Assembly: GCF_027257875.1 (NCBI RefSeq)
Contig: NZ_JAPVQY010000039.1
Span: 1-64,000, forward strand
Length of the DNA: 64,000 nucleotides
Reading direction: 5' to 3'
From: Burkholderia sp. IMCC1007
GTDB lineage: Bacteria; Pseudomonadota; Gammaproteobacteria; Burkholderiales; Burkholderiaceae
The notes under the pieces were generated by a model. That model was given only the letters and a program-made list of their open reading frames with translations. It searched no databases and had not been told where the DNA came from. The stretch's first letter is position 1, and each line of letters begins with the position of its first letter. Shown piece by piece: positions 25,947-34,553 of the stretch. A program made the translations under genes and the position numbers.

Positions 25947-26716
25947 TCGGTTACACGTTCGGCTTCGGCAGCGTCCTGATCGTCTTCGTCGTCGTGCTCG
26001 CCGCGTCGTCGATCCGCATCTTCCGCGAGTACGAGCGCGGCGTCGTGTTCATGCTCGGCCGCTTCTGGAAGGTGAAGGGGCCGGGGCTCGTGCTGATCAT
26101 CCCGATCGTCCAGCAGGTCGTGCGGATCGACCTGCGCACCGTCGTGTTCGACGTGCCGGCGCAGGACGTGATCACGCGCGACAACGTGTCGGTGAAGGTC
26201 AATGCGGTCGTGTATTTCCGCGTCGTGGATCCGGAGAAGGCCGTGATCCAGGTCGCGCGCTTCTTCGAGGCGACGAGCCAGCTCGCGCAGACGACGCTGC
26301 GCGCGGTGCTCGGCAAGCACGAACTCGACGCGCTGCTCGCCGAGCGCGAGCAGTTGAACGCGGATATCCAGAAGACGCTCGACGCGCAGACCGATGCGTG
26401 GGGGATCAAGGTGTCGACGGTCGAGATCAAGCACGTCGACCTGAACGAGACGATGATCCGCGCGATCGCGCGGCAGGCCGAGGCCGAGCGCGAGCGGCGC
26501 GCGAAGGTGATTCATGCGGAAGGCGAGCTGCAGGCGTCGGAAAAGCTGCTGCAGGCCGCGCAGCGGCTCGCGCAGCAGCCGCAGGCGATGCAGTTGCGCT
26601 ACCTGCAGACGCTGACGACGATCGCGGCCGACAAGAATTCGACGATCGTGTTTCCGCTGCCGGTCGATCTGCTGGGGGCGTTGCTGGAGCGGTGGGGCGC
26701 GAAGCGCGAGCCCTGA
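25943..26716 (+). CDS. Slipin (stomatin/SPFH-domain membrane protein)
   Basis: 257 aa. One N-terminal membrane hairpin (about 5-25) is followed by the SPFH domain: REYERGVVFMLGRFWKVKGPG, then VFDVPAQDVITRDNVSVKVNA. Then comes a charged coiled-coil (about 165-215, RQAEAERERRAKVIHAEGE). It should oligomerise in membrane microdomains and is the expected partner or substrate of the coupled NfeD protease. Confidence 0.92.
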   Translation: MIGYTFGFGSVLIVFVVVLAASSIRIFREYERGVVFMLGRFWKVKGPGLVLIIPIVQQVVRIDLRTVVFDVPAQDVITRDNVSVKVNAVVYFRVVDPEKAVIQVARFFEATSQLAQTTLRAVLGKHELDALLAEREQLNADIQKTLDAQTDAWGIKVSTVEIKHVDLNETMIRAIARQAEAERERRAKVIHAEGELQASEKLLQAAQRLAQQPQAMQLRYLQTLTTIAADKNSTIVFPLPVDLLGALLERWGAKREP

Positions 26717-26836
26717 GATGCGCATGTGCCGGCCCGCACGACGTCGCGGGCCGATGCCGATGGGCGCGGGGGCCGTGACGGCCGGCGCCCGTCGCGCGGC
26801 GCCCCGACGCCCCGCCGCCCCGCCGCCCCGCCCGCG

Positions 26837-28114
26837 TCAGGCCAGCAGCTTGCGCTCGGCCTTGCCGTACTTGATCGACTTCTCGTCCGGGATCATCAGG
26901 CCCGTGTGCTCGTCGCGGCCCTGCAGCAGGAAGCGCGCGTCCGGGTTGCCGATCTGTTCGGCCGCGAGCTTGCTGTCCGCGCCGATCTCGCCCTTCTTCA
27001 TCCGGTTGACGATCACGCCGGCCGCGGTGTCCTTGAAATCGCGCAGCATCCACGCGTCGCCGTCGCTGTCGCCGAACACCAGCAGCGGGCCGTAGCCCTT
27101 CTTCGACGCGAGGACGTTGCGGATCCCCACCGTCTTGCCGGGCCCCCAGTTGAAATGCCAGCCGGCCGGATAGGTGCTCGTGTACTTGCCGTCCTGCATG
27201 TCGAGACGCAGGCCGATCACGTTCTCGGGCGGCACGCCGTAGCCATAGTTCGGATTGCCGGCGAATACGCGCACGACGTCGTCGAGCGACGCGGTGCTCA
27301 CGTACACGTCGATGCCGTTCGCCCGCAGCGTATGCATCACCGCGCGGATTTCCTCGTGAATGCGGATGCCGTGGAAATGCGTATCGGCCACCACGCCGGC
27401 CTTGCCCGGCAGCGTCTTCGGGCTTTCGTAGCGGACCTTGCGCAGCGCGTCGCCGATCCCGTAGTTGTTCGACGCTTCCGCCATTGCCTGCAGCTCGGCG
27501 GTCGTCATGTTCTTGTAGAAGTAGATGATCCACTTGTAGCCGACTTCGAGCGGATGCGTGTCGCAGATCGCGTCGTACATGAAGTACAGCTTCGCGCGGA
27601 AATCCTTGAACTGGTCGGTCTCGCGGATCTCGTCGAGGCTCTTGTCGCCGCCGAGGCCCTTGTAGTTCGCATGGAGCCAGCGGTAGTCGGACTCGACGTC
27701 GGCGGCGAGGTCCTCCATCGTCACCGGCTTGCCGTCGACGGTCGTGTAGTCCTTCATGAACGCGCCCTTCGGCACGTCCTTCCACATCACGCCGACGAAC
27801 TCGTCCGGCGTCAGCTTGTACTGCAGATGGTTGATCTGGTACATCAGCAACGCCTCTTCGCAGTCGTTCATGATGCACGTGTTGTCCCAGTCGAACACCG
27901 CATACGGGCGGCGCTTTGCGTCGTAGCGCGCGCTCGCGACGCCATGCCGGTCGAGCACCGCCTGCAGGCGCGCGGCGTTGAACGGCGACCAGCGGCCCGG
28001 GTCCAGCGCGTCCGGCGCGGTGGCGCTCTTCGCGCCGGCAATGCCGGCCTTGAGCATCAGCGGCGTCGCGGCGGTCGCCGCGGCAAGGGTGTTCATGAAC
28101 CGGCGGCGTTGCAT
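26837..28114 (-). CDS. Tat-exported HAD-superfamily phosphatase
   Basis: 425 aa from ATG 28114. The N-terminus MQRRRFMNTLAAATAATPLM carries a twin-arginine motif (RRRFM) and a hydrophobic core, so Tat export is likely. HAD motif I is FDWDNTCIMND, motif II is in VYVSTAS, and motifs III/IV are near GDSDGDAWML. Exported HAD enzymes of this size include phosphorylcholine phosphatase; a phosphomonoesterase role is reasonable but the substrate is unproven. The frame is open further upstream but only with poor composition. Confidence 0.78.
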   Translation of the reverse strand: MQRRRFMNTLAAATAATPLMLKAGIAGAKSATAPDALDPGRWSPFNAARLQAVLDRHGVASARYDAKRRPYAVFDWDNTCIMNDCEEALLMYQINHLQYKLTPDEFVGVMWKDVPKGAFMKDYTTVDGKPVTMEDLAADVESDYRWLHANYKGLGGDKSLDEIRETDQFKDFRAKLYFMYDAICDTHPLEVGYKWIIYFYKNMTTAELQAMAEASNNYGIGDALRKVRYESPKTLPGKAGVVADTHFHGIRIHEEIRAVMHTLRANGIDVYVSTASLDDVVRVFAGNPNYGYGVPPENVIGLRLDMQDGKYTSTYPAGWHFNWGPGKTVGIRNVLASKKGYGPLLVFGDSDGDAWMLRDFKDTAAGVIVNRMKKGEIGADSKLAAEQIGNPDARFLLQGRDEHTGLMIPDEKSIKYGKAERKLLA

Positions 28115-28621
28115 GGTCTCTCTCCGTGGAAATGTCGAATCGGCTTCGGTCGCCCCGCGCGACGCGCGGCACACCGGCCCCGCGAAGCCGCAAAGGCTTC
28201 GAATTCGGGGCGGATGATGTGACGAAATTATTTCGGCAATTTGACAGCGTCGCGCCGTGACGCGACGGGGAGTTGATCCGGCGCGACATTCCAGACCCGC
28301 GCCTGCACCCCGCGTGGCGCTCCGGGCCTGCTCCCCCGCTTGGGACGCGTGAGCAGGCGTCGACCATCCGGCCCCGACCGCCGCAAACCTAGAGCTTCCC
28401 CTCCATTTCGGCCCTTCATTAGGAGAAGCCCTCATCTCCGGGGGCTGGCGCGCGACGTCGAACCGGCTATGATTGTTACATCGCACAATGGCACATTAAA
28501 TGATGGCTGAATAATCCGCGTCCGAATCACCAACGGATACGTTCCGGATCAGCACCCAGCCTTGCACAAGGACCCGCGTCGCGCCGACACGCAAACGCGG
28601 GCCGACACATGGAGACGCATC
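28115..28621. other. Intergenic region between divergent genes
   Basis: 507 bp separating the HAD phosphatase from the M24-peptidase operon. AT-richer patches occur at 28220-28245 and 28465-28505, the latter with tatgat at 28468-28473, a possible rightward -10. I see no credible gene here. Confidence 0.4.
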
Positions 28622-29521
28622 ATGACCGACCACCACCCGCTGCCGGAAGTCCACCTCGACGAGCTGCCGCAATTCCGCGCGGTCCAGCAGCTTGCCTACC
28701 GCTGCGTCGAAACGGTCGGCGCGATGCTCTACCCCGGCATCACCGAGAAGGAGGCCGCACGCCTGCTCACCGAGTGGCTGCGCGACCACGGCGTGCACGA
28801 CTGGCTGCACAAGCCGTTCGCATGGTTCGGCGACCGCACCGCGTTCGACGGCTTCTCGGGCCTCAAGCACATGGGCGGCTTCAACCTCGCGTTCTTCCCG
28901 AGCAACCGCCAGCTCGAAACCGACATGCCGGTGATCCTCGACGTCGCGCCGGTGCTCGACGGCATCGTCGCCGATGTCGGCTATGCGCACTGCCTCGGCC
29001 GCAACCCGATCCTCGAGCAGTTGCAGGACGACCTGATGGACCATCGCGACATGATCGTGCGGCTCGTGAAGGCGCGCCGGTCGATGGCGGAAGTCGCGCA
29101 GGAAGTCGACGCGCTGTGCCGCCGCCAGGGCGTCGAGCCGCGCCACAAGGCGTATCCGTTCAAGGTGCTCGCGCATCGCGTCGCGAAGATCCACAAGCTG
29201 TCGAAGCCGCGCTTCGTCGCGCGCTTCGGGCTGAACGCGACGCGCAACCTGTTGCTCGACCAGGGCCGTGCGGCGAAACGGCAAGGCTGGTCGCCGCTGT
29301 GGTCGATCGACCGCCGCTCCGAGCACGCGCCCGTGCCGGGCCTATGGGCCGTCGAGCCGCATCTCGGCTTCGCCGGCGTCGGCGCGAAGTTCGAGGAACT
29401 GCTGGTGATCACCGACGACGACGCGTACTGGCTCGACGACGACCTGCCGCACGTGCGCCGCTGGCAGCGCCGCCAGGCCGAGCACGTGCAGGCCGCGGCG
29501 AACGTTCCGGCCGCCGCCTGA
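28622..29521 (+). CDS. M24-family metallopeptidase-like protein
   Basis: 299 aa from ATG 28622. The creatinase/aminopeptidase fold is recognisable: FNLAFFPSNRQLETDMPVILDVAPV and IVADVGYAHCLG supply two acidic metal ligands, and AVEPHLGFAGVGAKFEELLVITDD supplies the C-terminal Glu ligands. Whether all five ligands of a methionine- or proline-type aminopeptidase are intact I could not confirm. It is the first of three + strand genes with short gaps (43 and 34 bp), next to a hydrolase-SDR fusion, so a role in catabolism rather than protein maturation is plausible. Confidence 0.72.
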   Translation: MTDHHPLPEVHLDELPQFRAVQQLAYRCVETVGAMLYPGITEKEAARLLTEWLRDHGVHDWLHKPFAWFGDRTAFDGFSGLKHMGGFNLAFFPSNRQLETDMPVILDVAPVLDGIVADVGYAHCLGRNPILEQLQDDLMDHRDMIVRLVKARRSMAEVAQEVDALCRRQGVEPRHKAYPFKVLAHRVAKIHKLSKPRFVARFGLNATRNLLLDQGRAAKRQGWSPLWSIDRRSEHAPVPGLWAVEPHLGFAGVGAKFEELLVITDDDAYWLDDDLPHVRRWQRRQAEHVQAAANVPAAA

Positions 29522-29564
29522 CGCATCCGCGCCCTTCCCCGAACCCCTGAACGACGGACTCACG

Positions 29565-31352
29565 ATGCAGCCTCTTTCCGACGAAGCGCCGCTGGCCCTG
29601 TTCGAATCGGTCCATAGCGAGACGGCCGTCGCCTCCGGCGACCTCACGCTCGCGGTCCGGACCTGGGGCGACCCGTCCCGCTCGCCGGTCGTGCTGGTGC
29701 ACGGCTACCCCGACGACAGCAGCGTGTGGCAGCAGGTCGCGCCGCTGCTCGCGCGCAAGCACTACGTGATCGCTTACGACGTGCGCGGCGCGGGCCTGTC
29801 CGCCGCACCGAAACGCACGGCCGACTACCACCTCGCGAAGCTGACCGACGACTTCGTCGCGGTGATCGACGCGCTCTGTCCGGGGCGCGCGGTGCACCTG
29901 ATCGCGCACGACTGGGGCTCGATCCAGGGCTGGGAGTTCGTCACCGATCCGCGCCTGGCCGGCCGCATCGCGTCGTACACGTCGTGCTCGGGGCCGTGCC
30001 TCGATCACGTCGGCTTCTGGCTGCGCGAACGCGTGCTGCACCCGACGCCCGCGTCGCTGGCCAAGCTCGGCGGCCAGCTCGTGCGCTCGTGGTACGTGGT
30101 CCTGTTCCACCTGCCGTTCCTCCCCGAGCTCGGCTGGCGGCTGTGGCTCGGCCGCGCATGGCCGGGCCTGCTGCGCCGGGTCGAGAAGACGCCGGCGGCC
30201 GCGCGCGCGACGCAGGCCGACGACGGCGCGCGCGGCGTGCGCCTGTATCGCGCGAACTTCATCCGCTGCCTGCTCGCGCCGCGCGAACGCTACGCGCATG
30301 CGCCGGTGCAGACGCTCGTGCCGCTCGGCGACAAGTACGTGAGCCCCGCGCTGTCCGAGAACCTGTCGCGCTGGGTGCCGCAGTACTACCGCCGCGAAGT
30401 CGCGGCCGGCCACTGGCTGCCGCTCGCCGCTCCGGAACGCTTCGCAGCCCTCGCCGAACAGCTGATCGATGCGGTCGAATCGGACGAGGAGCCGCCCGCG
30501 CTCGCGAACGCACGCCGCCGCGCGACGAGCGGCCGCTTCAGCGGCAAGGTCGCGGTCGTCACCGGCGCGGGCAGCGGCATCGGCCGCTGCGCGGCGCTGG
30601 CGTTCGCCCGCGAAGGCGCGACGGTCGTCGCATGCGACATCGATCTCGCGAGCGCCGAGCGCACCGCGCTGCTGCTCGGCCTGACCGGCGCGCAAGCCCA
30701 CGCGAAACGCGTGGACGTCGGCTCCGCGGACGAAATGGAAGCGCTCGCGGCGTGGGTCGGCAGCGAACTCGGCGGCGCGGACATCGTGATCAACAACGCG
30801 GGCATCGGCATGGCCGGCGGCATTCTCGACACAAGCACGCGGCACTGGGAGCGCATCCTGCGCGTGAACCTGTGGGGCGTGATTCACGGCTCGCGGCTGT
30901 TCGCGCAGCAGATGGCCGCGCGCGGCAGCGGCGGCCACATCGTCAATACCGCATCGGCCGCCGCGTTCGGGCCGTCGCGCGACCTGCCCGCCTATGCGAC
31001 GACGAAGGCCGCCGTGCTGATGCTCAGCGAATGCATGCGCGCCGAACTCGCGGAGCGAGGCATCGGCGTGACGGCCGTGTGCCCGGGTTTCGCGGAAACC
31101 GGAATCATGGCGTCGACGCACTACGCGGGCGCCAACGCACAGGACGAAGCGCGGCTGCGCAAACGCGCGACGAAGCTGTACCAGATGCGCGGCCTGAAGC
31201 CCGAGACCGTCGCGCAGGCGATGATCGACGGCGTGCTGCGCAACCGGCCGGTGGTCGCGGTGGGCACCGAGGCGCATGCGCTGCGCTTCGTCGGCCGCTT
31301 CATGCCGTGGCTTGGCCGGATGCTGGCCCGCATCAGCATGGCATCGCATTGA
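29565..31352 (+). CDS. Alpha/beta hydrolase fused to short-chain dehydrogenase (EphD-like)
   Basis: 595 aa, two enzymes in one chain. Residues about 35-300 are an alpha/beta hydrolase of the epoxide hydrolase/dehalogenase type: HGYP oxyanion motif, nucleophile Asp in AHDWGS (about 115) and His in AGHWLP (about 282). Residues about 325-595 are an SDR: cofactor motif TGAGSGIG, NNAG, and active-site YATTK (Tyr about 477). The same fusion occurs in mycobacterial EphD. Opening an epoxide and oxidising the resulting alcohol is the natural reading, but this is inference. Confidence 0.85.
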   Translation: MQPLSDEAPLALFESVHSETAVASGDLTLAVRTWGDPSRSPVVLVHGYPDDSSVWQQVAPLLARKHYVIAYDVRGAGLSAAPKRTADYHLAKLTDDFVAVIDALCPGRAVHLIAHDWGSIQGWEFVTDPRLAGRIASYTSCSGPCLDHVGFWLRERVLHPTPASLAKLGGQLVRSWYVVLFHLPFLPELGWRLWLGRAWPGLLRRVEKTPAAARATQADDGARGVRLYRANFIRCLLAPRERYAHAPVQTLVPLGDKYVSPALSENLSRWVPQYYRREVAAGHWLPLAAPERFAALAEQLIDAVESDEEPPALANARRRATSGRFSGKVAVVTGAGSGIGRCAALAFAREGATVVACDIDLASAERTALLLGLTGAQAHAKRVDVGSADEMEALAAWVGSELGGADIVINNAGIGMAGGILDTSTRHWERILRVNLWGVIHGSRLFAQQMAARGSGGHIVNTASAAAFGPSRDLPAYATTKAAVLMLSECMRAELAERGIGVTAVCPGFAETGIMASTHYAGANAQDEARLRKRATKLYQMRGLKPETVAQAMIDGVLRNRPVVAVGTEAHALRFVGRFMPWLGRMLARISMASH

Positions 31353-31386
31353 CGGCGCAGGCCGCCGCCCAGCAACGGAGACACAG

Positions 31387-32304
31387 ATGACCGAAACCGC
31401 CGACTATCACAAGATCAAGGCCCGGCACGTGAAGTTCGACTTCAGCGACACGCCGATCACATGGGTGCCGGACGACCCGGGCAGCACGCACATCATCAAC
31501 ACGCTGAACCTGCTGTTCCCGGAAGGCGAGCTGTGGTTCTGCCGCGTGTACAACAAGGCGCTGCCGCTGATCACCGATGCGCGCCTGCGCGACGAAGCCG
31601 ACGGTTTCCTGCGTCAGGAAGCCGTGCATTCGCGCTCGCACGGCGGCGTGCTCAAGCACTACTACGACCGGCACGGCATCGACACGAAGCCGTTCACGCG
31701 GAAGCTGAACTGGCTGTTCACGCGCGTGCTCGGTGAAGCGCCGTTCGGGCTGAAGATCGGCCACACGCGCTTCTGGCTGCGACAGCAACTGGCCGTGATC
31801 GCATCGCTCGAGCATTTCTTCGGCTATCTCGGCAACTGGGTACTGAATGCGCACGGTCTCGACGAAGGCGGCGCCGATCCGACGATGGTCGACCTGCTGC
31901 GCTGGCACGGCGCGGAGGAAGTCGAACACCGGACCGTCGCGTTCGACATCTACAACCACATGGGCGGCACCTACCTGGAGCGCTGCGCGCACATGGCGTT
32001 CGTGATCGCGCTGCTGCTTTACTTCATCACGAGCGGCGCGCGGTTCATGTACCGGCGCGACCCCGCGGCGGGCCGCTATCCCGGCTTCGTGCTGTCGTGG
32101 TGGAAAGGTTCGCGGCGCGGGCACCTGCCGTCGTTCTGGAAAGTGATCGGCGCGGCGCTGCGCTATTTCAAGCCGGGTTATACGCCGCACCACGAAGGCT
32201 CGACCGAGCAGGCGCTCGCGTATCTCGCACGCTCGCCGGCCGCTCAGGCGGCTGCGCACGGCGGCAACTGGGGCACGGCGAAGGGCACCGAATCGGCCGC
32301 GTAG
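31387..32304 (+). CDS. Predicted metal-dependent hydrolase (PF10118-type)
   Basis: 305 aa from ATG 31387. It has spaced acidic and His residues on helices (LRQEAVHSRSHGG, ASLEHFFGYL, WHGAEEVEHRTVAFD) typical of a di-iron, ferritin-like helical bundle. This is the family labelled predicted metal-dependent hydrolase; an oxygenase-like role is equally possible. One or two hydrophobic helices lie at about 200-220. It follows the hydrolase-SDR fusion by 34 bp, so the three genes probably act on one lipophilic substrate. Confidence 0.75.
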   Translation: MTETADYHKIKARHVKFDFSDTPITWVPDDPGSTHIINTLNLLFPEGELWFCRVYNKALPLITDARLRDEADGFLRQEAVHSRSHGGVLKHYYDRHGIDTKPFTRKLNWLFTRVLGEAPFGLKIGHTRFWLRQQLAVIASLEHFFGYLGNWVLNAHGLDEGGADPTMVDLLRWHGAEEVEHRTVAFDIYNHMGGTYLERCAHMAFVIALLLYFITSGARFMYRRDPAAGRYPGFVLSWWKGSRRGHLPSFWKVIGAALRYFKPGYTPHHEGSTEQALAYLARSPAAQAAAHGGNWGTAKGTESAA

Positions 32305-32406
32305 CGGGTTGCATGATCCGTTGTGTAATCGCGTTGATGACGGTTCCGGCGGGCGGCGCCCGCCGAAATGCGTACAATCGCGGCTTCATTTCCCGGAGGT
32401 GCCGCG

Positions 32407-32694
32407 ATGGCCATGAAGAAAACCGATCTAGAAAAGAACAAGGCGCTCAAGCTGACGCACTCGATGAAGCAGTCGAGCTCCGCGCGCTTCGGCAAGGGCG
32501 TCGACGAAGCGGCGAAGCTCGATCGCCGCGCGCAGCGCAAGCTCGACCAGGAACAAGGCCTCGTGCCGTTCGCGTGCAAACTGAACGCCGACCTCGTCGA
32601 ACAACTGAAGGCACGCGCGGCCACGCATCCGAACGGGATGACGGGCCTGCTGTCCGAACTGCTCGTCAACGGGCTCGCCCAGCGCGACGCGTGA
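32407..32694 (+). CDS. Small conserved protein, RHH-like C-terminus
   Basis: 95 aa from ATG 32407, six bases after a perfect GGAGGT at 32395-32400. The N-terminal half is very Lys-rich (KKTDLEKNKALKLTHSMKQ). The C-terminal half (ACKLNADLVEQLKARA then MTGLLSELLVNGL) has the strand-helix-helix pattern of ribbon-helix-helix proteins, so DNA binding is possible. I do not recognise a characterised homologue. Confidence 0.7.
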   Translation: MAMKKTDLEKNKALKLTHSMKQSSSARFGKGVDEAAKLDRRAQRKLDQEQGLVPFACKLNADLVEQLKARAATHPNGMTGLLSELLVNGLAQRDA

Positions 32695-32868
32695 TCGCCG
32701 TCCGTTTCCAAAATAGTCGTTGACAACGCCGAACGACATCGACAAACTCGTTCGCATGCCTACGTTCAAGCACATCGCCATCGCGAATCATCACCCGATG
32801 AACATTCGAAAGAATGGTTCACGGGAGGCGCTTGTGCGTTAGCATCCGAGCAGTACCGCATGTCACAC

Positions 32869-32900
32869 AAGGCCTCACCGGAAACGGATGAGGCCTTTTT
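32869..32900 (+). terminator. Rho-independent terminator
   Basis: Perfect 9-bp stem aaggcctca / tgaggcctt (32869-32877 and 32889-32897) around an 11-base loop, followed by a T-run. It lies 175 bp beyond the small-protein gene, so it ends either a long 3' UTR or a separate short transcript. Confidence 0.85.
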
Positions 32901-32945
32901 GTTCTGGTGCACGTCATCCGTCCGGCTCAATGAATGGAGATGACG

Positions 32946-33320
32946 ATGGACCAGGCAAGCCCGTTGTTCGACTGTCCCGATCTGCGCCGCACCGGCACGA
33001 TCGCGTTACCGACCGTCGTGATCCGTTTCGCGGTTGCGCCGCGCACGACCCTCCCCTGGCGTGCACCGCGCGATGCGGAAATTCGTGCGCACGGCGCGCC
33101 GCTGTGGGTCACGCGTCCGCCGAGCGTCGACGACTACTGGGTGCAACCCGGCGACGTGCTGCGCATCGCACGCGGCGATCGCATCTGGCTCAGCACCGGT
33201 GACGCGCGACCAGCCGAAGCGTCGATCACGCTCGCCTACGTGCGGCACGGCTCACGGCTCAAGCGCATGCTCGCGCGAGTGCAACGTTTGCTCGTCGGAC
33301 GATGGCGAAGAACGGAGTGA
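32946..33320 (+). CDS. DUF2917-family protein
   Basis: 124 aa from ATG 32946, with GGAG at 32936-32939; an ATG 12 bp upstream is less well placed. Features typical of the family: a beta-rich core with LWVTRPPSVDDYWVQPGDVLRIARGDRIWL, then a basic C-terminus (HGSRLKRMLARVQRLL). No function is established. It follows the terminator directly, so it has its own promoter. Confidence 0.72.
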   Translation: MDQASPLFDCPDLRRTGTIALPTVVIRFAVAPRTTLPWRAPRDAEIRAHGAPLWVTRPPSVDDYWVQPGDVLRIARGDRIWLSTGDARPAEASITLAYVRHGSRLKRMLARVQRLLVGRWRRTE

Positions 33321-33426
33321 CGATGCGCGCTCACGCGCAGAACGGGTGTCACGCCATGCTCGTGATCACGGCCCGCCGAAACGGACGCACCCGCGGCGCA
33401 ACGCGTCGCGGGTGCGCATCGAATGA

Positions 33427-33450
33427 CGCGGCACGCGAATGCGTGCCGCG
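33427..33450. terminator. Hairpin between convergent genes
   Basis: Nine-base stem gcggcacgc / gcgtgccgc with loop gaat, between the ends of two convergent genes. There is no T-run, so it may stop transcription only weakly or act with Rho. Confidence 0.45.
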
Positions 33451-33493
33451 CGCGATCGCGCGCCGCGCACGACCCTTGGATGCATCGAGGGTA

Positions 33494-33772
33494 TCAGGTG
33501 CTGGCGGCGAGACGCGGGCCCGTGCTGCGAGGCGTGGAATCGAGGTCGGGGCGTAGCGCCGCCTGCGAGGTCACCCACGGGTCGATGCCTTGCTTCTGCA
33601 CCTCCTCGAGAAATGACACACGTGTGCGCCAGTAATCCGCTTGTAATTTCGCATCGATGACGCGCTGTTCGGCCGCGAACAGTTCCATACGCGCCGTCAC
33701 GAGCATCGATGCAGCGGTTTTTTCCGGCGTGGGGGCGTGCCGCATCGCCCAACGGCTGATCCAGTTCAACAT
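33494..33772 (-). CDS. Small coiled-coil protein of unknown function
   Basis: 92 aa from ATG 33772, preceded by GGAGGT five bases upstream. Residues about 20-65 (MLVTARMELFAAEQRVIDAK then YWRTRVSFLEEVQ) form an amphipathic coiled-coil; the rest is flexible. Similar short proteins are common in Burkholderia without known role. The strong ribosome-binding site and helical pattern support a real gene. Confidence 0.65.
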   Translation of the reverse strand: MLNWISRWAMRHAPTPEKTAASMLVTARMELFAAEQRVIDAKLQADYWRTRVSFLEEVQKQGIDPWVTSQAALRPDLDSTPRSTGPRLAAST

Positions 33773-34553
33773 GCTGACCTCCGTGATTACGGACGAACCC
33801 GCATCGGGCAATCGCAATCGGTCGCGCCTGCCCGAATGCGCCGCGACCGTCACCGCACTTCACCGCCTGACCCGCACGGACTGCGACTCCCCCGCGTCGG
33901 CAACAACTGGCCGGCGTGTGTGCGCGCTGTATCTATCCTAGAAAGAGTTGCCGGTTTACGCGATGGGGTCTTGCAATCTTTTACACAGAAACCACAGTCG
34001 CACCCGCGTCGCAAAATGACAGTTGCGTACGGGACGGGTTCGGCGCACGATAGCCCGATTCCTGCACCGCCCCGGCTGACGAATGGCCGATGCACGCCGC
34101 TGCGCATGCGCCGCGGCCATGCTCGCGCGTTCACGCGCCCGTCGCATGCGCACCGCGTTCACCGAGCATGCGGGCGTTGCGTTTCAGTCGCATGTCACCA
34201 CGTGGCAGCCGCGCCACATGCGCGCACCATCCCGTTGCGTCCGCATCGGCCTGTATCGGCCTGTATCGGCCGACATCGGCCAGCCGCCTTCGAACCGTTT
34301 CCATCGTTTCCGCCTGCCCGCTTCCCGCGAACCGGTAAAATGCGCGCCTTCGTCGCGCGGCACGGCTGCCTGACCGTCCGCGCGAGCGCAGCCGATCGAG
34401 CGTCGCGACTATATCGTCCGAGCTATCCGCGCTATTACAATCCGCCGATAGCCCGACAATAGTGGCTGGTTACAGTACGCCGGCCGCGCTGCCCTTACAA
34501 CAATTCGGCGCAAACAACAAGCAACACGACAACCCGACCGGAGAAACGTCTTC
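33773..34553. other. Long intergenic region before the purine permease
   Basis: 781 bp. It holds AT-richer promoter-like sequence at 33935-33990 and 34405-34450 (including tattacaat) and four 10-bp-spaced repeats at 34245-34281. Open frames crossing it have no ribosome-binding site or protein-like composition. The length of the leader before the permease is unusual for this window. Confidence 0.5.
34245..34281 (+). repeat. Four helically phased atcggcc repeats
   Basis: The heptamer atcggcc begins at 34245, 34255, 34265 and 34275, a period of exactly 10 bp. The linkers are tgt, tgt and gac. Such spacing puts the copies on one face of the helix, as for cooperative protein binding. Confidence 0.75.

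Noticed and set aside
23165..26716. A 1183-residue rightward frame
   Set aside because: Only the last 257 residues (slipin, from 25943) are protein-like; the rest is Arg/Ala-rich shadow of the AraC and nfeD genes, an effect of high GC.
34340..34462. A 40-residue rightward frame (MRAFVARHGCL...) before the permease
   Set aside because: No ribosome-binding site; it lies in the leader with no conserved character.
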